DNA from: an uncultured Collinsella sp.
GTDB lineage: Bacteria > Actinomycetota > Coriobacteriia > Coriobacteriales > Coriobacteriaceae
NCBI GenBank assembly: GCA_958438955.1
Contig: CAUBTS010000040.1
Location: 1 to 16,344, forward strand
Length of the DNA: 16,344 nucleotides
Direction of reading: 5' to 3'
The position numbers and the translations under genes are program-made. Under the pieces are notes generated by a model. That model did no database searches and was not told the DNA's origin. It was given only the letters and a program-made list of their open reading frames with translations. Each line of letters starts with the position of its first letter. Within the stretch, counting starts at the first letter, position 1. Positions 7,164 to 14,092 of the stretch are shown in pieces.

Positions 7164-7677
7164 ACTCGTGCTGGCTGGTGCGGTGCTCGTACTCCTCGGG
7201 AGTGATGACATCCTCGATGCGCAGGTTGACGCCTGCCACCTCAAGGCCGGTCATCGCGGCCAGACGCTCGGTGACGCGCGCCTTAACGTCGTCAAAGATC
7301 GCAGGCGCATAGGCGCCGTACTCGATGATGACTGAGATGTTGACGACCACGCGGTTGTCGTCGGTGACCTCGACCGTCACGCCCTTGGTCAGGTTCTCGG
7401 CACCAAACTGTTCCTGCACAAAGTGCATAAGGTTGCCCTTCATGCCCAGGACGTGCGGCACCTCGCGGGTGGCCATGGCGACGATCTTCTCGATCACGCC
7501 GTTGGAATAGGTCAGCGAGTCCTCGGACTCGTCCGTCTCCTCGTTGTCCTCGTCCGCATCGGACTCGGCCTCGACGAGCGCCTCGTCCTCGAGCGTTACG
7601 TCCTCCGCCTCGGCGGCGACGGCCTCATTCGCCTCGAGCTCGGTATCGGCTACATCGACCTTCGTGTTAAAAGCCAT
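7162..7677 (-). CDS. Asp23/Gls24 family envelope stress protein
   Basis: 171 aa; TAAGGAGG lies 5 nt before the ATG. Residues 1-52 are very acidic and probably disordered (DVTLEDEALVEAESDADEDNEETDESED). The Asp23/Gls24 (DUF322) domain follows: TYSNGVIEKIVAMATREVPHVLGM, then VTVEVTDDNRVVVNISVIIEYGAYAPAIFDDVKARVTERLAAMTGLEVAGVNLRIEDV. In Staphylococcus this protein is abundant, membrane-associated through AmaP and induced by alkaline or envelope stress. The same role is inferred here because amaP and the DUF2273 gene lie directly upstream. The gap to the DUF2273 gene is 44 bp. The acidic N-terminal extension is longer than in the staphylococcal protein. Confidence 0.93.
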   Translation of the reverse strand: MAFNTKVDVADTELEANEAVAAEAEDVTLEDEALVEAESDADEDNEETDESEDSLTYSNGVIEKIVAMATREVPHVLGMKGNLMHFVQEQFGAENLTKGVTVEVTDDNRVVVNISVIIEYGAYAPAIFDDVKARVTERLAAMTGLEVAGVNLRIEDVITPEEYEHRTSQHE

Positions 7678-7721
7678 GGTTCCTCCTTATGCCTGCCGCA
7701 GATGCGACAGTCGAATACATA

Positions 7722-8099
7722 TTAGCGGCCGCTAAACAGACGGCCGAAGAAGTTGACGATACCGTTCTCACCGTCGCGAATCTGGCCGATCACGGCGCCG
7801 ATCAGAACAAAGAATGCGATGACGAGCGTGTCCCACAGGCCCAACGTAAGTACCAGCACGGCGAGGATAAAGCCTGCCAAGGCGCCGAGCGTAGTGTTGG
7901 GGTGGCGCACGGCATAGCTCCAGATAGCAGCGCCCGTACCTTTGATGAGACCCATAGCCTCGTCAAAGTCGTTGGCGGCGCTGTCGTGCTGCTCGCCGGC
8001 CTCGGGCTTGGTGTCGGCGGACTCGCCTGCCGGCGTAGCGTTCTGGTCGATCGTCAGGCGCGGCGTACGGGCGGTCTTGTCTTGGTTGGTATCACTCAC
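7722..8099 (-). CDS. DUF2273 family small membrane protein
   Basis: 125 aa from GTG 8099; GGAGG lies 6 nt upstream. Longer in-frame starts lie inside amaP and lack a ribosome site. The gene overlaps the end of amaP by 8 bp, which suggests translational coupling. The N-terminal 60 residues are polar and likely disordered (SDTNQDKTARTPRLTIDQNA). Then come AIWSYAVRHPNTTLGALAGFILAVLVLTLGLWDTLVIAFFVLIGAVIGQIRDG, the two-helix DUF2273 unit, and a short basic end NFFGRLFSGR. DUF2273 proteins are usually about 60-80 aa and found with Asp23 and AmaP, as here; their biochemical role is unknown, probably a partner in anchoring or organising Asp23 at the membrane. The stop sits in a 14-bp palindrome (7722-7735). 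Confidence 0.88.
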   Translation of the reverse strand: MSDTNQDKTARTPRLTIDQNATPAGESADTKPEAGEQHDSAANDFDEAMGLIKGTGAAIWSYAVRHPNTTLGALAGFILAVLVLTLGLWDTLVIAFFVLIGAVIGQIRDGENGIVNFFGRLFSGR

Positions 8100-8637
8100 C
8101 GGAAACCTCCACGGTCTGGACGGTAGTCTTGGACGGCAAAAAACGGACGCGCGCGTTCGTGCCCGGCGTGCCGAGCATGGTGTCGCAGGCCTTCTCGATG
8201 CGCTGCTGCATCGAGGTGGCAAGAGCTGCAACGTCCTTGTCATCGAGGGCGATGGCCTCGACCTTAAAACGAACGCGCGACTCGTCGGGACCTTGAACGC
8301 GCGCCTCGATATGCTCAACCATCACGCGATCATCGCACTCTGCCGCGGCACGGGCGCACGAGGAAAGCGCTGCGAGGGTGACCTCGATATTGCGCTCCCC
8401 CGCCGGATGCACGCAGGACGGCTCGCGACGCGCGAACATCAGGCGGAAAAACCCGATGAGCACGCCAAGTGCCACAATGGCGGCGCACACCGTAACGACG
8501 ACGCGAGGCATGGTGTCACGCAACAGTAGCATAAAGCGATACGTATACGGTCCCCAGAACTGGCAGACAAGCGTACCCAGCGCCACGATGGCGGCGGCAA
8601 GATACACGATCGCTAGGGCTCGTTTGAGTACGCGCAC
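8092..8637 (-). CDS. amaP: AmaP, membrane anchor of the Asp23 envelope stress complex
   Basis: 181 aa from GTG 8637. The frame opens further upstream at ATG 8688, but that ATG has no ribosome site and overlaps the terminator/-10 region, while GAAGGGAG ends 5 nt before GTG 8637. Two N-terminal membrane helices (about residues 6-27, LAIVYLAAAIVALGTLVC, and 46-68, VVVTVCAAIVALGVLIGFFRLMF) enclose a short external loop. A cytoplasmic domain of about 110 residues follows (NIEVTLAALSSCARAAAECDD and RVRFKVEAIALDDKDVAALATSMQQRIEKACDTMLG), itself resembling the Asp23 fold, as known for AmaP. First gene of a three-gene operon with the DUF2273 and Asp23 genes. Confidence 0.85.
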   Translation of the reverse strand: MRVLKRALAIVYLAAAIVALGTLVCQFWGPYTYRFMLLLRDTMPRVVVTVCAAIVALGVLIGFFRLMFARREPSCVHPAGERNIEVTLAALSSCARAAAECDDRVMVEHIEARVQGPDESRVRFKVEAIALDDKDVAALATSMQQRIEKACDTMLGTPGTNARVRFLPSKTTVQTVEVSGE

Positions 8638-8686
8638 GCGTGCTCCCTTCAGGTTTCGATCCACAGAATGCAAAACGGTTCGCATC

Positions 8687-8692
8687 ATTATA
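8687..8692 (-). promoter_or_regulatory. Consensus -10 (TATAAT) upstream of amaP
   Basis: In the minus direction a perfect TATAAT directly follows the hairpin at 8696-8733, 50 nt before GTG 8637. No good -35 is seen, since that position falls inside the hairpin. It may drive amaP or may simply be the U/A-rich end of the terminator. Confidence 0.35.
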
Positions 8693-8733
8693 AAAGAGCC
8701 GGGTCCGGTGCTCTACGCACGCGGATCCGGCTC
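8691..8733 (-). terminator. Terminator after yebC
   Basis: The outer stem 8696-8707 with 8722-8733 has 12 bp, including one position that is a G-T wobble on the plus strand. An inner GTGC/GCAC stem (8708-8711 with 8717-8720) extends it. In the minus direction it ends CTCTTTTATA. It lies 69 bp after the yebC stop. Confidence 0.7.
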
Positions 8734-8802
8734 ATCTATTCCACGAGGCTTGCATGCTCGCTTCATTATGCCCAGATATGCACGGCTTAACCCGTGTGGG
8801 CG

Positions 8803-9609
8803 CTACTCCTCCTCGAGGGCAGCGATGACCTCGTCGGTCATGTCCATGGTGCTGTAGACGTCCTGGACGTCGTCGAGCTCCTCGAGGCGGTCGATAAGGC
8901 GCTGGACCTTCTTGGCGTCGGTACCGGAGACCTCGGTCGGGGTGGTCGGGACCATGGTGGTCTCGGAGCCCTTGACCTGGACGCCCTGCTCCTCGAGCGC
9001 CTTGGAAACAGCCATGACGTCGTTAGCAGCGGTCCAGACGATCCACTCCTCGCCGGCGTCCTCGTAGTCCTCGCCACCGGCCTCGGCGATGGCCATCATG
9101 AACTCATCCTCGTCACCGGCAGGACCGTTGGCGATCATGGTCTCCTTCTTGGCGTTCTCGTCCAGGATCTCCTTGGCGACGACGATCTGGCCCTTGCGCT
9201 CAAACTGGAAGGCGACGGAGCCCGAGGTGCCCAGGTTACCACCAGCGTGGGAGAAGGCGGAACGGACATCAGCGGCGGTACGGTTGCGGTTGTCGGTCAG
9301 GCAGTCAACGTACACGGCGACACCGGCGGGACCGTAGCCCTCGTACACGATGTTCTCGTAGACAGCGGCGTCGGCACCCGAACCGAAGGCCTTGTCGATA
9401 GCGGACTTGATCTTGTCCTTGGGCATGGACTGAGCCTTGGCCTTAGCAACAGCAGCAGCGAGGCTGGCGTTGTTCTCAGGCAGCGGGTCGCCGCCGAGAC
9501 GGGCAGCAACGGTGATGTTGCGGCTCAGCTTGGAGAAGAGGGCGGAACGCTTGGCGTCCTGCGCGCCCTTACGATGCTTGGTTGTGGCCCACTTAGAGTG
9601 TCCGGACAT
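8803..9609 (-). CDS. yebC: YebC/PmpR family protein (TACO1-like)
   Basis: 268 aa. AGGAGA about 7 nt before the ATG. MSGHSKWATTKHRKGAQDAKRSALFSKLSRNI is the hallmark N-terminus of the family. NNASLAAAVAKAKAQSMPKDKIKSAIDKAFG, YEGYGPAGVAVYVDCLTDNRNRTAADVRSAFSHAGGNLG and GSVAFQFERKG complete domains 1-3. YebC proteins were first described as DNA-binding regulators, and more recent work links them to translation at ribosomal stall sites such as proline stretches. The gene is longer than usual (about 240-250 aa) because of insertions in the acidic C-terminal domain (GEDYEDAGEEW) and the tail ending VIAALEEE. In many bacteria yebC sits next to ruvC; here it is flanked by the DUF6020 protein and amaP and is probably its own transcription unit. 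Confidence 0.96.
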   Translation of the reverse strand: MSGHSKWATTKHRKGAQDAKRSALFSKLSRNITVAARLGGDPLPENNASLAAAVAKAKAQSMPKDKIKSAIDKAFGSGADAAVYENIVYEGYGPAGVAVYVDCLTDNRNRTAADVRSAFSHAGGNLGTSGSVAFQFERKGQIVVAKEILDENAKKETMIANGPAGDEDEFMMAIAEAGGEDYEDAGEEWIVWTAANDVMAVSKALEEQGVQVKGSETTMVPTTPTEVSGTDAKKVQRLIDRLEELDDVQDVYSTMDMTDEVIAALEEE

Positions 9610-9740
9610 ACGTGTCTCCTATCGGTTTCGACCTAAAGCCCAGCGCAGATGCTCGGGCAATATAAACAAACGTCGTTATGATATACCTACTGGCCTGCGA
9701 GATAAACCCCAAAATGAAGGCGTCGTGATGATACAGCCCC

Positions 9741-9773
9741 TTGGTGCAAAGTAACCTGTCCCCTTTGCACCAA
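9741..9773 (-). repeat. REP-like hairpin, copy 2 (abuts the DUF6020 stop codon)
   Basis: Perfect 11-bp arms TTGGTGCAAAG (9741-9751) and CTTTGCACCAA (9763-9773) with an 11-nt loop; the core GGGGACAGG reads on the minus strand. One base separates the element from the TAA stop at 9775-9777. It can also act as a transcript-end hairpin. Confidence 0.75.
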
Positions 9774-9774
9774 A

Positions 9775-11958
9775 TTAGGACCAGAGGAGGTCGCTGCGGG
9801 TGATGGTGGCGCCGATGGCAAAGGGCATGCAGGCGATGACCGGATACAGGTAGCGCATGTAGGTCGAGCCGTTGCAGGGACCGATCAGGCACACGGCGAG
9901 CACGCCCAGCAGCGGCACCCAAATGGCCAGCCCGCGCCACGAATGACGACGTAGCAGATAGACCACCACGGCGATCATGATCCACACATAGGTGGCCGAG
10001 CTCATGGTGAGCGAGATAAACGGGATGCGCTGCACCGCCACGCGGTACAGGTTGATCAGGTGGTCGCACCAGCGCACAACCTTGCTATCGACCGGATGGA
10101 AGTCGAAGTACTTGAGGTTATCGGGCTTTGCCATTATCTCGGCACTGCGCGCCGTGCTGTAGACCCAGGCATCGCGCGCGCTCGGATAAAAATAACCATA
10201 GTAGTTATTGATAAGCGCCGAAATATAGCACTCGGGATCCTTCTTAAACATCTGGGCCCATACCTCAAAATAGGCATCGATGTCCTCCTGCGAGGCGTAC
10301 TCGTTAAAGCAGTTCTTGACGGCATCGGACTTGTCGGGGTTGTAGCGGCGGCCCAGGTTCTCGTACTTGAGTACGCGATCGATCACGGCACGCTCTTCGT
10401 CGGTCACCGAACCGTCGCAAGGAGCCTCCACGATGGTGCCGTCCTCCTTAACCGTAGGGTTGACGCCCGAGTTGAGACCGTCGTGCTTTTGGACGAAACG
10501 AGCCGTCTGCTGGAACGGAATCGAGAGGATTTCGCGCTTGGAACCAGGCGTGATATCGTGCGCCGGCATAAAGACCTTGGTGAAGTACATATTAGAGGCA
10601 AGGCAGAGCGCGAGCACCGCGAGAACGCCAACCCAGCGGAAACGCGGGATGGCGCCCGAAGGCGCAGCACCAGTCTGCTTGGCTGCACGACGAGCCACAT
10701 GCACGTCCCATACGCAAAACGCCGCCGCGATTACGCATGCCGCCAGGGGAAACACCAGGCCGCCGTTGCGCAGAAACGTGGAACCCATGGCGCCCAGAGC
10801 GAGCAGCAGCCAGTCGTGGCGCGCAAAGAGCACGGGCCTCTGTTCGCCCGCACGCTCGACATTGGCATCGCGACGGGGCAGGCCGCAGGCCACGAGCTTC
10901 ACGGTCTGCACCAACAGCACTAAAAACGCGTCGGCAAAGAGCACGTCTTTGGTGAGCAACGCCGCATAGTTAGAGAACATCGGCATAAACGCAAAGAACA
11001 GCAGGATCGCACCGCGAACCGGCAGGCTCACGCCCAGTTTGCGCAGCGACGAAATGGAATAGGCCATGCAGGCGGCCGTGATGACAAATTGAGCGCAGGT
11101 ATAGATGATGAGGCCCGCGTTAGCGCTGTTGAACAGTGAAAGCCCCAGCTGGACGCACGAACCGATGATAGCCGTGTGCACCACGGGGTGATGTCCGTTG
11201 AGCAACACATTGGGATTGAGCAGACGCAGGTAGTCACTCGTGCCGTTGGGGTAGTTGAACCACTGGCGAATCTGCGCACCCGTATCTCCCATAAAAAGAC
11301 CGGGCAGCGAAGCGATGAGCGTGGGCGCCCAGGCGATCATAAGCACCAGGAAGGGCCCGGCAAAGGGATGGGCCGAGAGCACGGCGTGAGTCACACGCCA
11401 TACGCGGCCAAAGTGCGCTTCGGAAAACGGAATGCGCCGAGAGCTCAGCCAATCTAGACACTCAAAGGCAAGGTAGAAGGCAACGACCGCCAAGAGCATC
11501 CAGCCCGCGCCGCCAATCCAGGCGCAGATGATGCGGGCTTTGTCGCCAAGGACAATCTCGGCCGAGTCGGTGAGATCGTAGCTGCGGCCGAACACCATGC
11601 AGATGGCGAAGAACAGCGACGGCAGAATGATCGATGGACGCCAGGTGTCGCCACGGCCAAAGAACACGTAGCGAAACGGCAAGGTGAGCAGGCAGGCAAG
11701 TGCAAGCAACATGACCGCGTCGGTATGGCCGGCAAACGAGAGGAGCACCTCGTAGCACACGTACAGCATGCCCGAGGCTTTGGGGTCAATCGCCAAGACT
11801 GCGTTGCTCGACACCGGGGCGGGATCGATGGAAAACGCCGTGGTCGCCAACAGCGCGAGCAAAAATGCGATGAGCGTCTGCTTGGCGGGGTAGCGCTTAA
11901 ACCAGACGATGCGGGCAGCGTCGCGCGCAGCCGTTGTGGAGAGATCGGAATCCTTCAC
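9775..11958 (-). CDS. Large polytopic membrane protein, DUF6020-like (possible GT-C type glycosyltransferase)
   Basis: 727 aa from GTG 11958, with only a weak AAAGG upstream. Roughly twelve or more hydrophobic segments. GLFMGDTGAQIRQWFNY (220-236) places an Asp-containing motif after a membrane helix; LLNGHHPVVHTAIIGSC (252-268) and YAALLTKDVLFADAFLVLLVQ (331-351) follow. This order (Asp loop, His-Pro motif, then a K-D helix) resembles GT-C-fold enzymes that use polyprenyl-phosphate sugars and the uncharacterised DUF6020 proteins of Actinobacteria. The match is by eye and tentative. A soluble, probably external loop of about 120 residues lies near 480-620 and contains acidic clusters and NNYYGYFYPSARDAW. 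The protein ends in two or three helices. An envelope glycan role is inferred only from fold-like features and nearness to lgt. Hairpin repeats flank it on both sides. Confidence 0.8.
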   Translation of the reverse strand: MKDSDLSTTAARDAARIVWFKRYPAKQTLIAFLLALLATTAFSIDPAPVSSNAVLAIDPKASGMLYVCYEVLLSFAGHTDAVMLLALACLLTLPFRYVFFGRGDTWRPSIILPSLFFAICMVFGRSYDLTDSAEIVLGDKARIICAWIGGAGWMLLAVVAFYLAFECLDWLSSRRIPFSEAHFGRVWRVTHAVLSAHPFAGPFLVLMIAWAPTLIASLPGLFMGDTGAQIRQWFNYPNGTSDYLRLLNPNVLLNGHHPVVHTAIIGSCVQLGLSLFNSANAGLIIYTCAQFVITAACMAYSISSLRKLGVSLPVRGAILLFFAFMPMFSNYAALLTKDVLFADAFLVLLVQTVKLVACGLPRRDANVERAGEQRPVLFARHDWLLLALGAMGSTFLRNGGLVFPLAACVIAAAFCVWDVHVARRAAKQTGAAPSGAIPRFRWVGVLAVLALCLASNMYFTKVFMPAHDITPGSKREILSIPFQQTARFVQKHDGLNSGVNPTVKEDGTIVEAPCDGSVTDEERAVIDRVLKYENLGRRYNPDKSDAVKNCFNEYASQEDIDAYFEVWAQMFKKDPECYISALINNYYGYFYPSARDAWVYSTARSAEIMAKPDNLKYFDFHPVDSKVVRWCDHLINLYRVAVQRIPFISLTMSSATYVWIMIAVVVYLLRRHSWRGLAIWVPLLGVLAVCLIGPCNGSTYMRYLYPVIACMPFAIGATITRSDLLWS

Positions 11959-11978
11959 AGTCCAAAGAGCCTTTCTAG

Positions 11979-12017
11979 AAACCTGCCAAAAAGGGACAGG
12001 TTTATTTTGGCAGGTTT
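11979..12017 (+). repeat. REP-like hairpin, copy 3 (inverted relative to the others)
   Basis: Perfect 13-bp arms AAACCTGCCAAAA (11979-11991) and TTTTGGCAGGTTT (12005-12017), loop AGGGACAGGTTTA. The core GGGACAGG lies on the plus strand, opposite to copies 1, 2 and 4. It sits 21 bp upstream of the DUF6020 start, so it falls in that gene's 5' region. Confidence 0.78.
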
Positions 12018-12062
12018 TATCTGGGGAAACGTTACGGTTCTGTCATCGTTGCCCAGCGAATC

Positions 12063-12091
12063 ACCACAAAGGTGCCTGTCCCCTTTGTGGT
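12063..12091 (-). repeat. REP-like hairpin, copy 4 (abuts the lgt stop codon)
   Basis: Perfect 10-bp arms ACCACAAAGG (12063-12072) and CCTTTGTGGT (12082-12091), 9-nt loop, core GGGGACAGG on minus. It lies 2 nt after the lgt TAA at 12094-12096. With copy 3, 45 bp away in opposite orientation, it forms a BIME-like pair. Confidence 0.78.
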
Positions 12092-12093
12092 AG

Positions 12094-12915
12094 TTAGGCG
12101 TCGAGGTAGATGCGCTGGGGCCGGTTGCGGCGACGAGCAAAGATGATGAGCGCCAGGCCCGCGATTACGAGCGGCAGGCTCAGCAGCTGGCCCATGGTGA
12201 TGACGCCGCCAAGCAGATAGCCCAGCTGGGCATCGGGCACGCGCACAAACTCAATGAGGAAGCGGACGATGCCGTAACCCATCACAAACACGCCCATAAA
12301 CGTGCCTTGGGGCAGTAGCGGCTTTTTGCGGCTGAGCACCTGCAGAATGCAAAAGAGCACGATGCCCTCAAGAAATGCCTCGTAGAGCTGGGAGGGGTGA
12401 CGCGGCATATCGCCCGCGGTGCCACCGAAGACCACGCCCCAGGGCAGATCGGTCGGCTTGCCCCACAGCTCACCGTTGACAAAGTTGGCACAACGGCCCA
12501 AGCACAAGGCCAGCGGCGCGCCTATGACGGCAAGGTCTGCCAAAGTCCAGGCATCGAGCTTATACATGCGGCACACGAGCACGCCGCCGATGATGCCGCC
12601 CACCAGGCCGCCATGGAAACTCATGCCGCCCTCGTTGGTGGCAAAGATCTCGAGCGGATGCGCCCAGTAGTAGCCGTCGCCGTAAAAGATGACATAGAAC
12701 AGGCGGGCGCCAATGATAAGGCCAAAGACCACGCCGACCACGACACTCGTCAGGTCGTCGACCGTAATGTCAAAACCCCAACGGCGCTGCGTGCGGTACA
12801 TGACGACCGCCGTGAGCAGGGCGCCGACCACGTAGGCCAGGCCGTACCAGTAGATGGTGATGGGGCCCGCCGAGATCGCGACAGGATCAAGCATATGGTA
12901 GAAGTCGTTGAGCAT
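12094..12915 (-). CDS. lgt: Prolipoprotein diacylglyceryl transferase (Lgt)
   Basis: 273 aa from ATG 12915, preceded by AGGAGGG at about 5 nt; the frame extends to 12975 without a better site. Lgt transfers diacylglycerol from phosphatidylglycerol to the lipobox Cys of prelipoproteins in the cytoplasmic membrane. Motifs: ISAGPITIYWYGLAYVVG (14-31), NEGGMSFHGGLVGG (94-107), GRCANFVNGELWG (140-152), HPSQLYEAFLEG (173-184) and GYGIVRFLIEFVR (213-225). By comparison with E. coli Lgt, the residues corresponding to Y26, H103, R143, N146, E151, Y235, R239 and E243 are Y24, H101, R141, N144, E149, Y214, R218 and E222, all present. The Gly at the signature start and the seven-helix pattern are intact. 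Transcribed toward the DUF6020 gene, but separated from it by a 135-bp spacer with two hairpin repeats. Confidence 0.97.
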   Translation of the reverse strand: MLNDFYHMLDPVAISAGPITIYWYGLAYVVGALLTAVVMYRTQRRWGFDITVDDLTSVVVGVVFGLIIGARLFYVIFYGDGYYWAHPLEIFATNEGGMSFHGGLVGGIIGGVLVCRMYKLDAWTLADLAVIGAPLALCLGRCANFVNGELWGKPTDLPWGVVFGGTAGDMPRHPSQLYEAFLEGIVLFCILQVLSRKKPLLPQGTFMGVFVMGYGIVRFLIEFVRVPDAQLGYLLGGVITMGQLLSLPLVIAGLALIIFARRRNRPQRIYLDA

Positions 12916-12940
12916 GTCGACCCTCCTGCTCCCTACATAC

Positions 12941-12977
12941 AAATGCGGCCGCGGGCCTTGCGCTCGTAGCCGCATAT
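12941..12977 (-). terminator. Possible weak terminator between the NifU-domain gene and lgt
   Basis: Stem ATGCGGC (12943-12949) with GCCGCAT (12969-12975), extended by A-T pairs across a bulge, with a 19-nt loop; minus-strand sequence after it reads TTTGTAT. The large loop and short U-run make it uncertain. A smaller 6-bp hairpin lies at 12994-13013. Confidence 0.35.
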
Positions 12978-13024
12978 TTGGGCGTAACGTCTATGCGGAG
13001 TATACCGTCCGCAGCTTTCGCATC

Positions 13025-13303
13025 TTAAAACGGCGCGTACTCGTCGTACAGGTCCTCGGCCTCGCCGGAAGCATTGACCTGTTCAACGCGGGTAACGCCA
13101 GGCACGTGCTCCTTCAGAATGCGCTCGATGCCCATAGACAGGGTCAGCGAGCTCATGGGGCAGCCGGCGCAGGCGCCCTGCAGCTCCAGCTTGACAACAC
13201 CCTCGTCGTCGACGCCCACATACTCCATATCGCCGCCATCGGCCTGCAGGTTGGGGCGGATCTCTTCAAGAACCTTCTTAAGCAGCTCTTCGTTAACAGC
13301 CAC
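13025..13303 (-). CDS. NifU C-terminal domain protein (Fe-S cluster scaffold/carrier)
   Basis: 92 aa from GTG 13303; AAAGGAG lies 5 nt upstream. The whole protein is a NifU-like C-terminal domain: LLKKVLEEIRPNLQADGGDMEYVGVDDEGVVKLELQGACAGCPMSSLTLSMGIERILKEHVPGV. The CxxC pair C45/C48 binds an Fe-S cluster at a dimer interface. Such stand-alone domains (Nfu type) carry [4Fe-4S] clusters to apoproteins in the cytosol. There is no N-terminal A-type or IscU-like part, so it is a minimal Nfu. No suf or isc genes are visible nearby. It is probably its own transcription unit, with a 177-bp spacer upstream that holds no recognisable gene; its promoter could not be placed with confidence. Confidence 0.93.
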   Translation of the reverse strand: MAVNEELLKKVLEEIRPNLQADGGDMEYVGVDDEGVVKLELQGACAGCPMSSLTLSMGIERILKEHVPGVTRVEQVNASGEAEDLYDEYAPF

Positions 13304-13480
13304 AGGGGCTCCTTTCTCACAATAACGCGGGCACGCCCGCGGACAGGGGCTATGTTACTACAGCCATGTACCCGCTTAGGCGCCAGCCATGCGTGCGGAC
13401 ACGACTTTCACGAGTAGTCAATTTAGGACAGGGCTCTTTGAGCTGCTTTTGCCGACACCCGGCGCTAGCACACATTGCCG

Positions 13481-14005
13481 CTACTGCTGAGTTTGTTCCC
13501 CGGTGCCAATGTGGACGTCGACGATAACCTGGCGGTAGCTAATGCCGCAGGAGTCGAGAATACGGCGACTGATGCGGCCGTCGTCGGTGTCGGCGTACTT
13601 ATTGTCCAGGTAGACGACCTCGCCCACGCCCACCTGCGCCAGGATCTTGGCGCAGTCGTGGCACGGGAACAGCGTGACGTAGACCGTGGAACCCTCAAGG
13701 TCTTTGAGCGAGCCGCGATAGTTGAGCACGGCGTTGGCCTCGGCATGGACTACGTAGTTATGCTTGTCCTGCAGCGGGTCATCGCTCGTGCCCCACGGGA
13801 AAAAGTCATCGTTGAGCGCCGAGGGCGTACCGTTGTAGCCCACCGAAAGGATGCGGTGGTTGGTGCTGGCGATGCACGCGCCCACCTGCGTGTTGGGGTC
13901 CTTGCTGCGGCGCTGCGCGGCGATGGCCACGCTCATAAAGAACTCGTCCCAGCTAATAACGTCGCGGCGCTTGCCCGACGCGGTTTGATGAAGATCGTCC
14001 GACAT
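13481..14005 (-). CDS. dCMP deaminase family protein (ComEB-like zinc deaminase)
   Basis: 174 aa from ATG 14005, with GGAGGT about 7 nt upstream; the longer frame to ATG 14041 has a poorer site. Zinc-deaminase motifs are complete: VVHAEANAV (85-93, zinc ligand H87 and catalytic E89) and TLFPCHDCAK (111-120, zinc ligands C115 and C118). SKDPNTQVGACI and GYNGTP are typical of dCMP deaminases, which convert dCMP to dUMP for dTTP synthesis; in Bacillus the comE operon relative is called ComEB. A substrate other than dCMP cannot be excluded. No other competence gene is nearby. The 87-bp spacer to coaX holds a TACAAT (14040-14045, minus) that could be a -10, and a weak 8-bp hairpin. Confidence 0.92.
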   Translation of the reverse strand: MSDDLHQTASGKRRDVISWDEFFMSVAIAAQRRSKDPNTQVGACIASTNHRILSVGYNGTPSALNDDFFPWGTSDDPLQDKHNYVVHAEANAVLNYRGSLKDLEGSTVYVTLFPCHDCAKILAQVGVGEVVYLDNKYADTDDGRISRRILDSCGISYRQVIVDVHIGTGEQTQQ

Positions 14006-14092
14006 GGCAGACACCTCCGAAATCGCAATAGTTTGACCCATTGTAGCAGGTGAAAGGTGGGGCTGTTTCCTCTCACGCCGACGTCCTCGGCT

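Noticed and set aside
13326..13341. Short GC hairpin GCGGGC/GCCCGC upstream of the NifU-domain gene
   Set aside because: The loop is only 2-4 nt and no U-tract follows at a useful distance; too weak to call a terminator or operator.
13341..13432. Two further GGACAGG matches (13341-13347 and 13426-13432) in the spacer before the NifU-domain gene
   Set aside because: Neither has complementary arms around the core nor the full GGGACAGG, so they are not counted as members of the hairpin family. Decayed copies remain possible.
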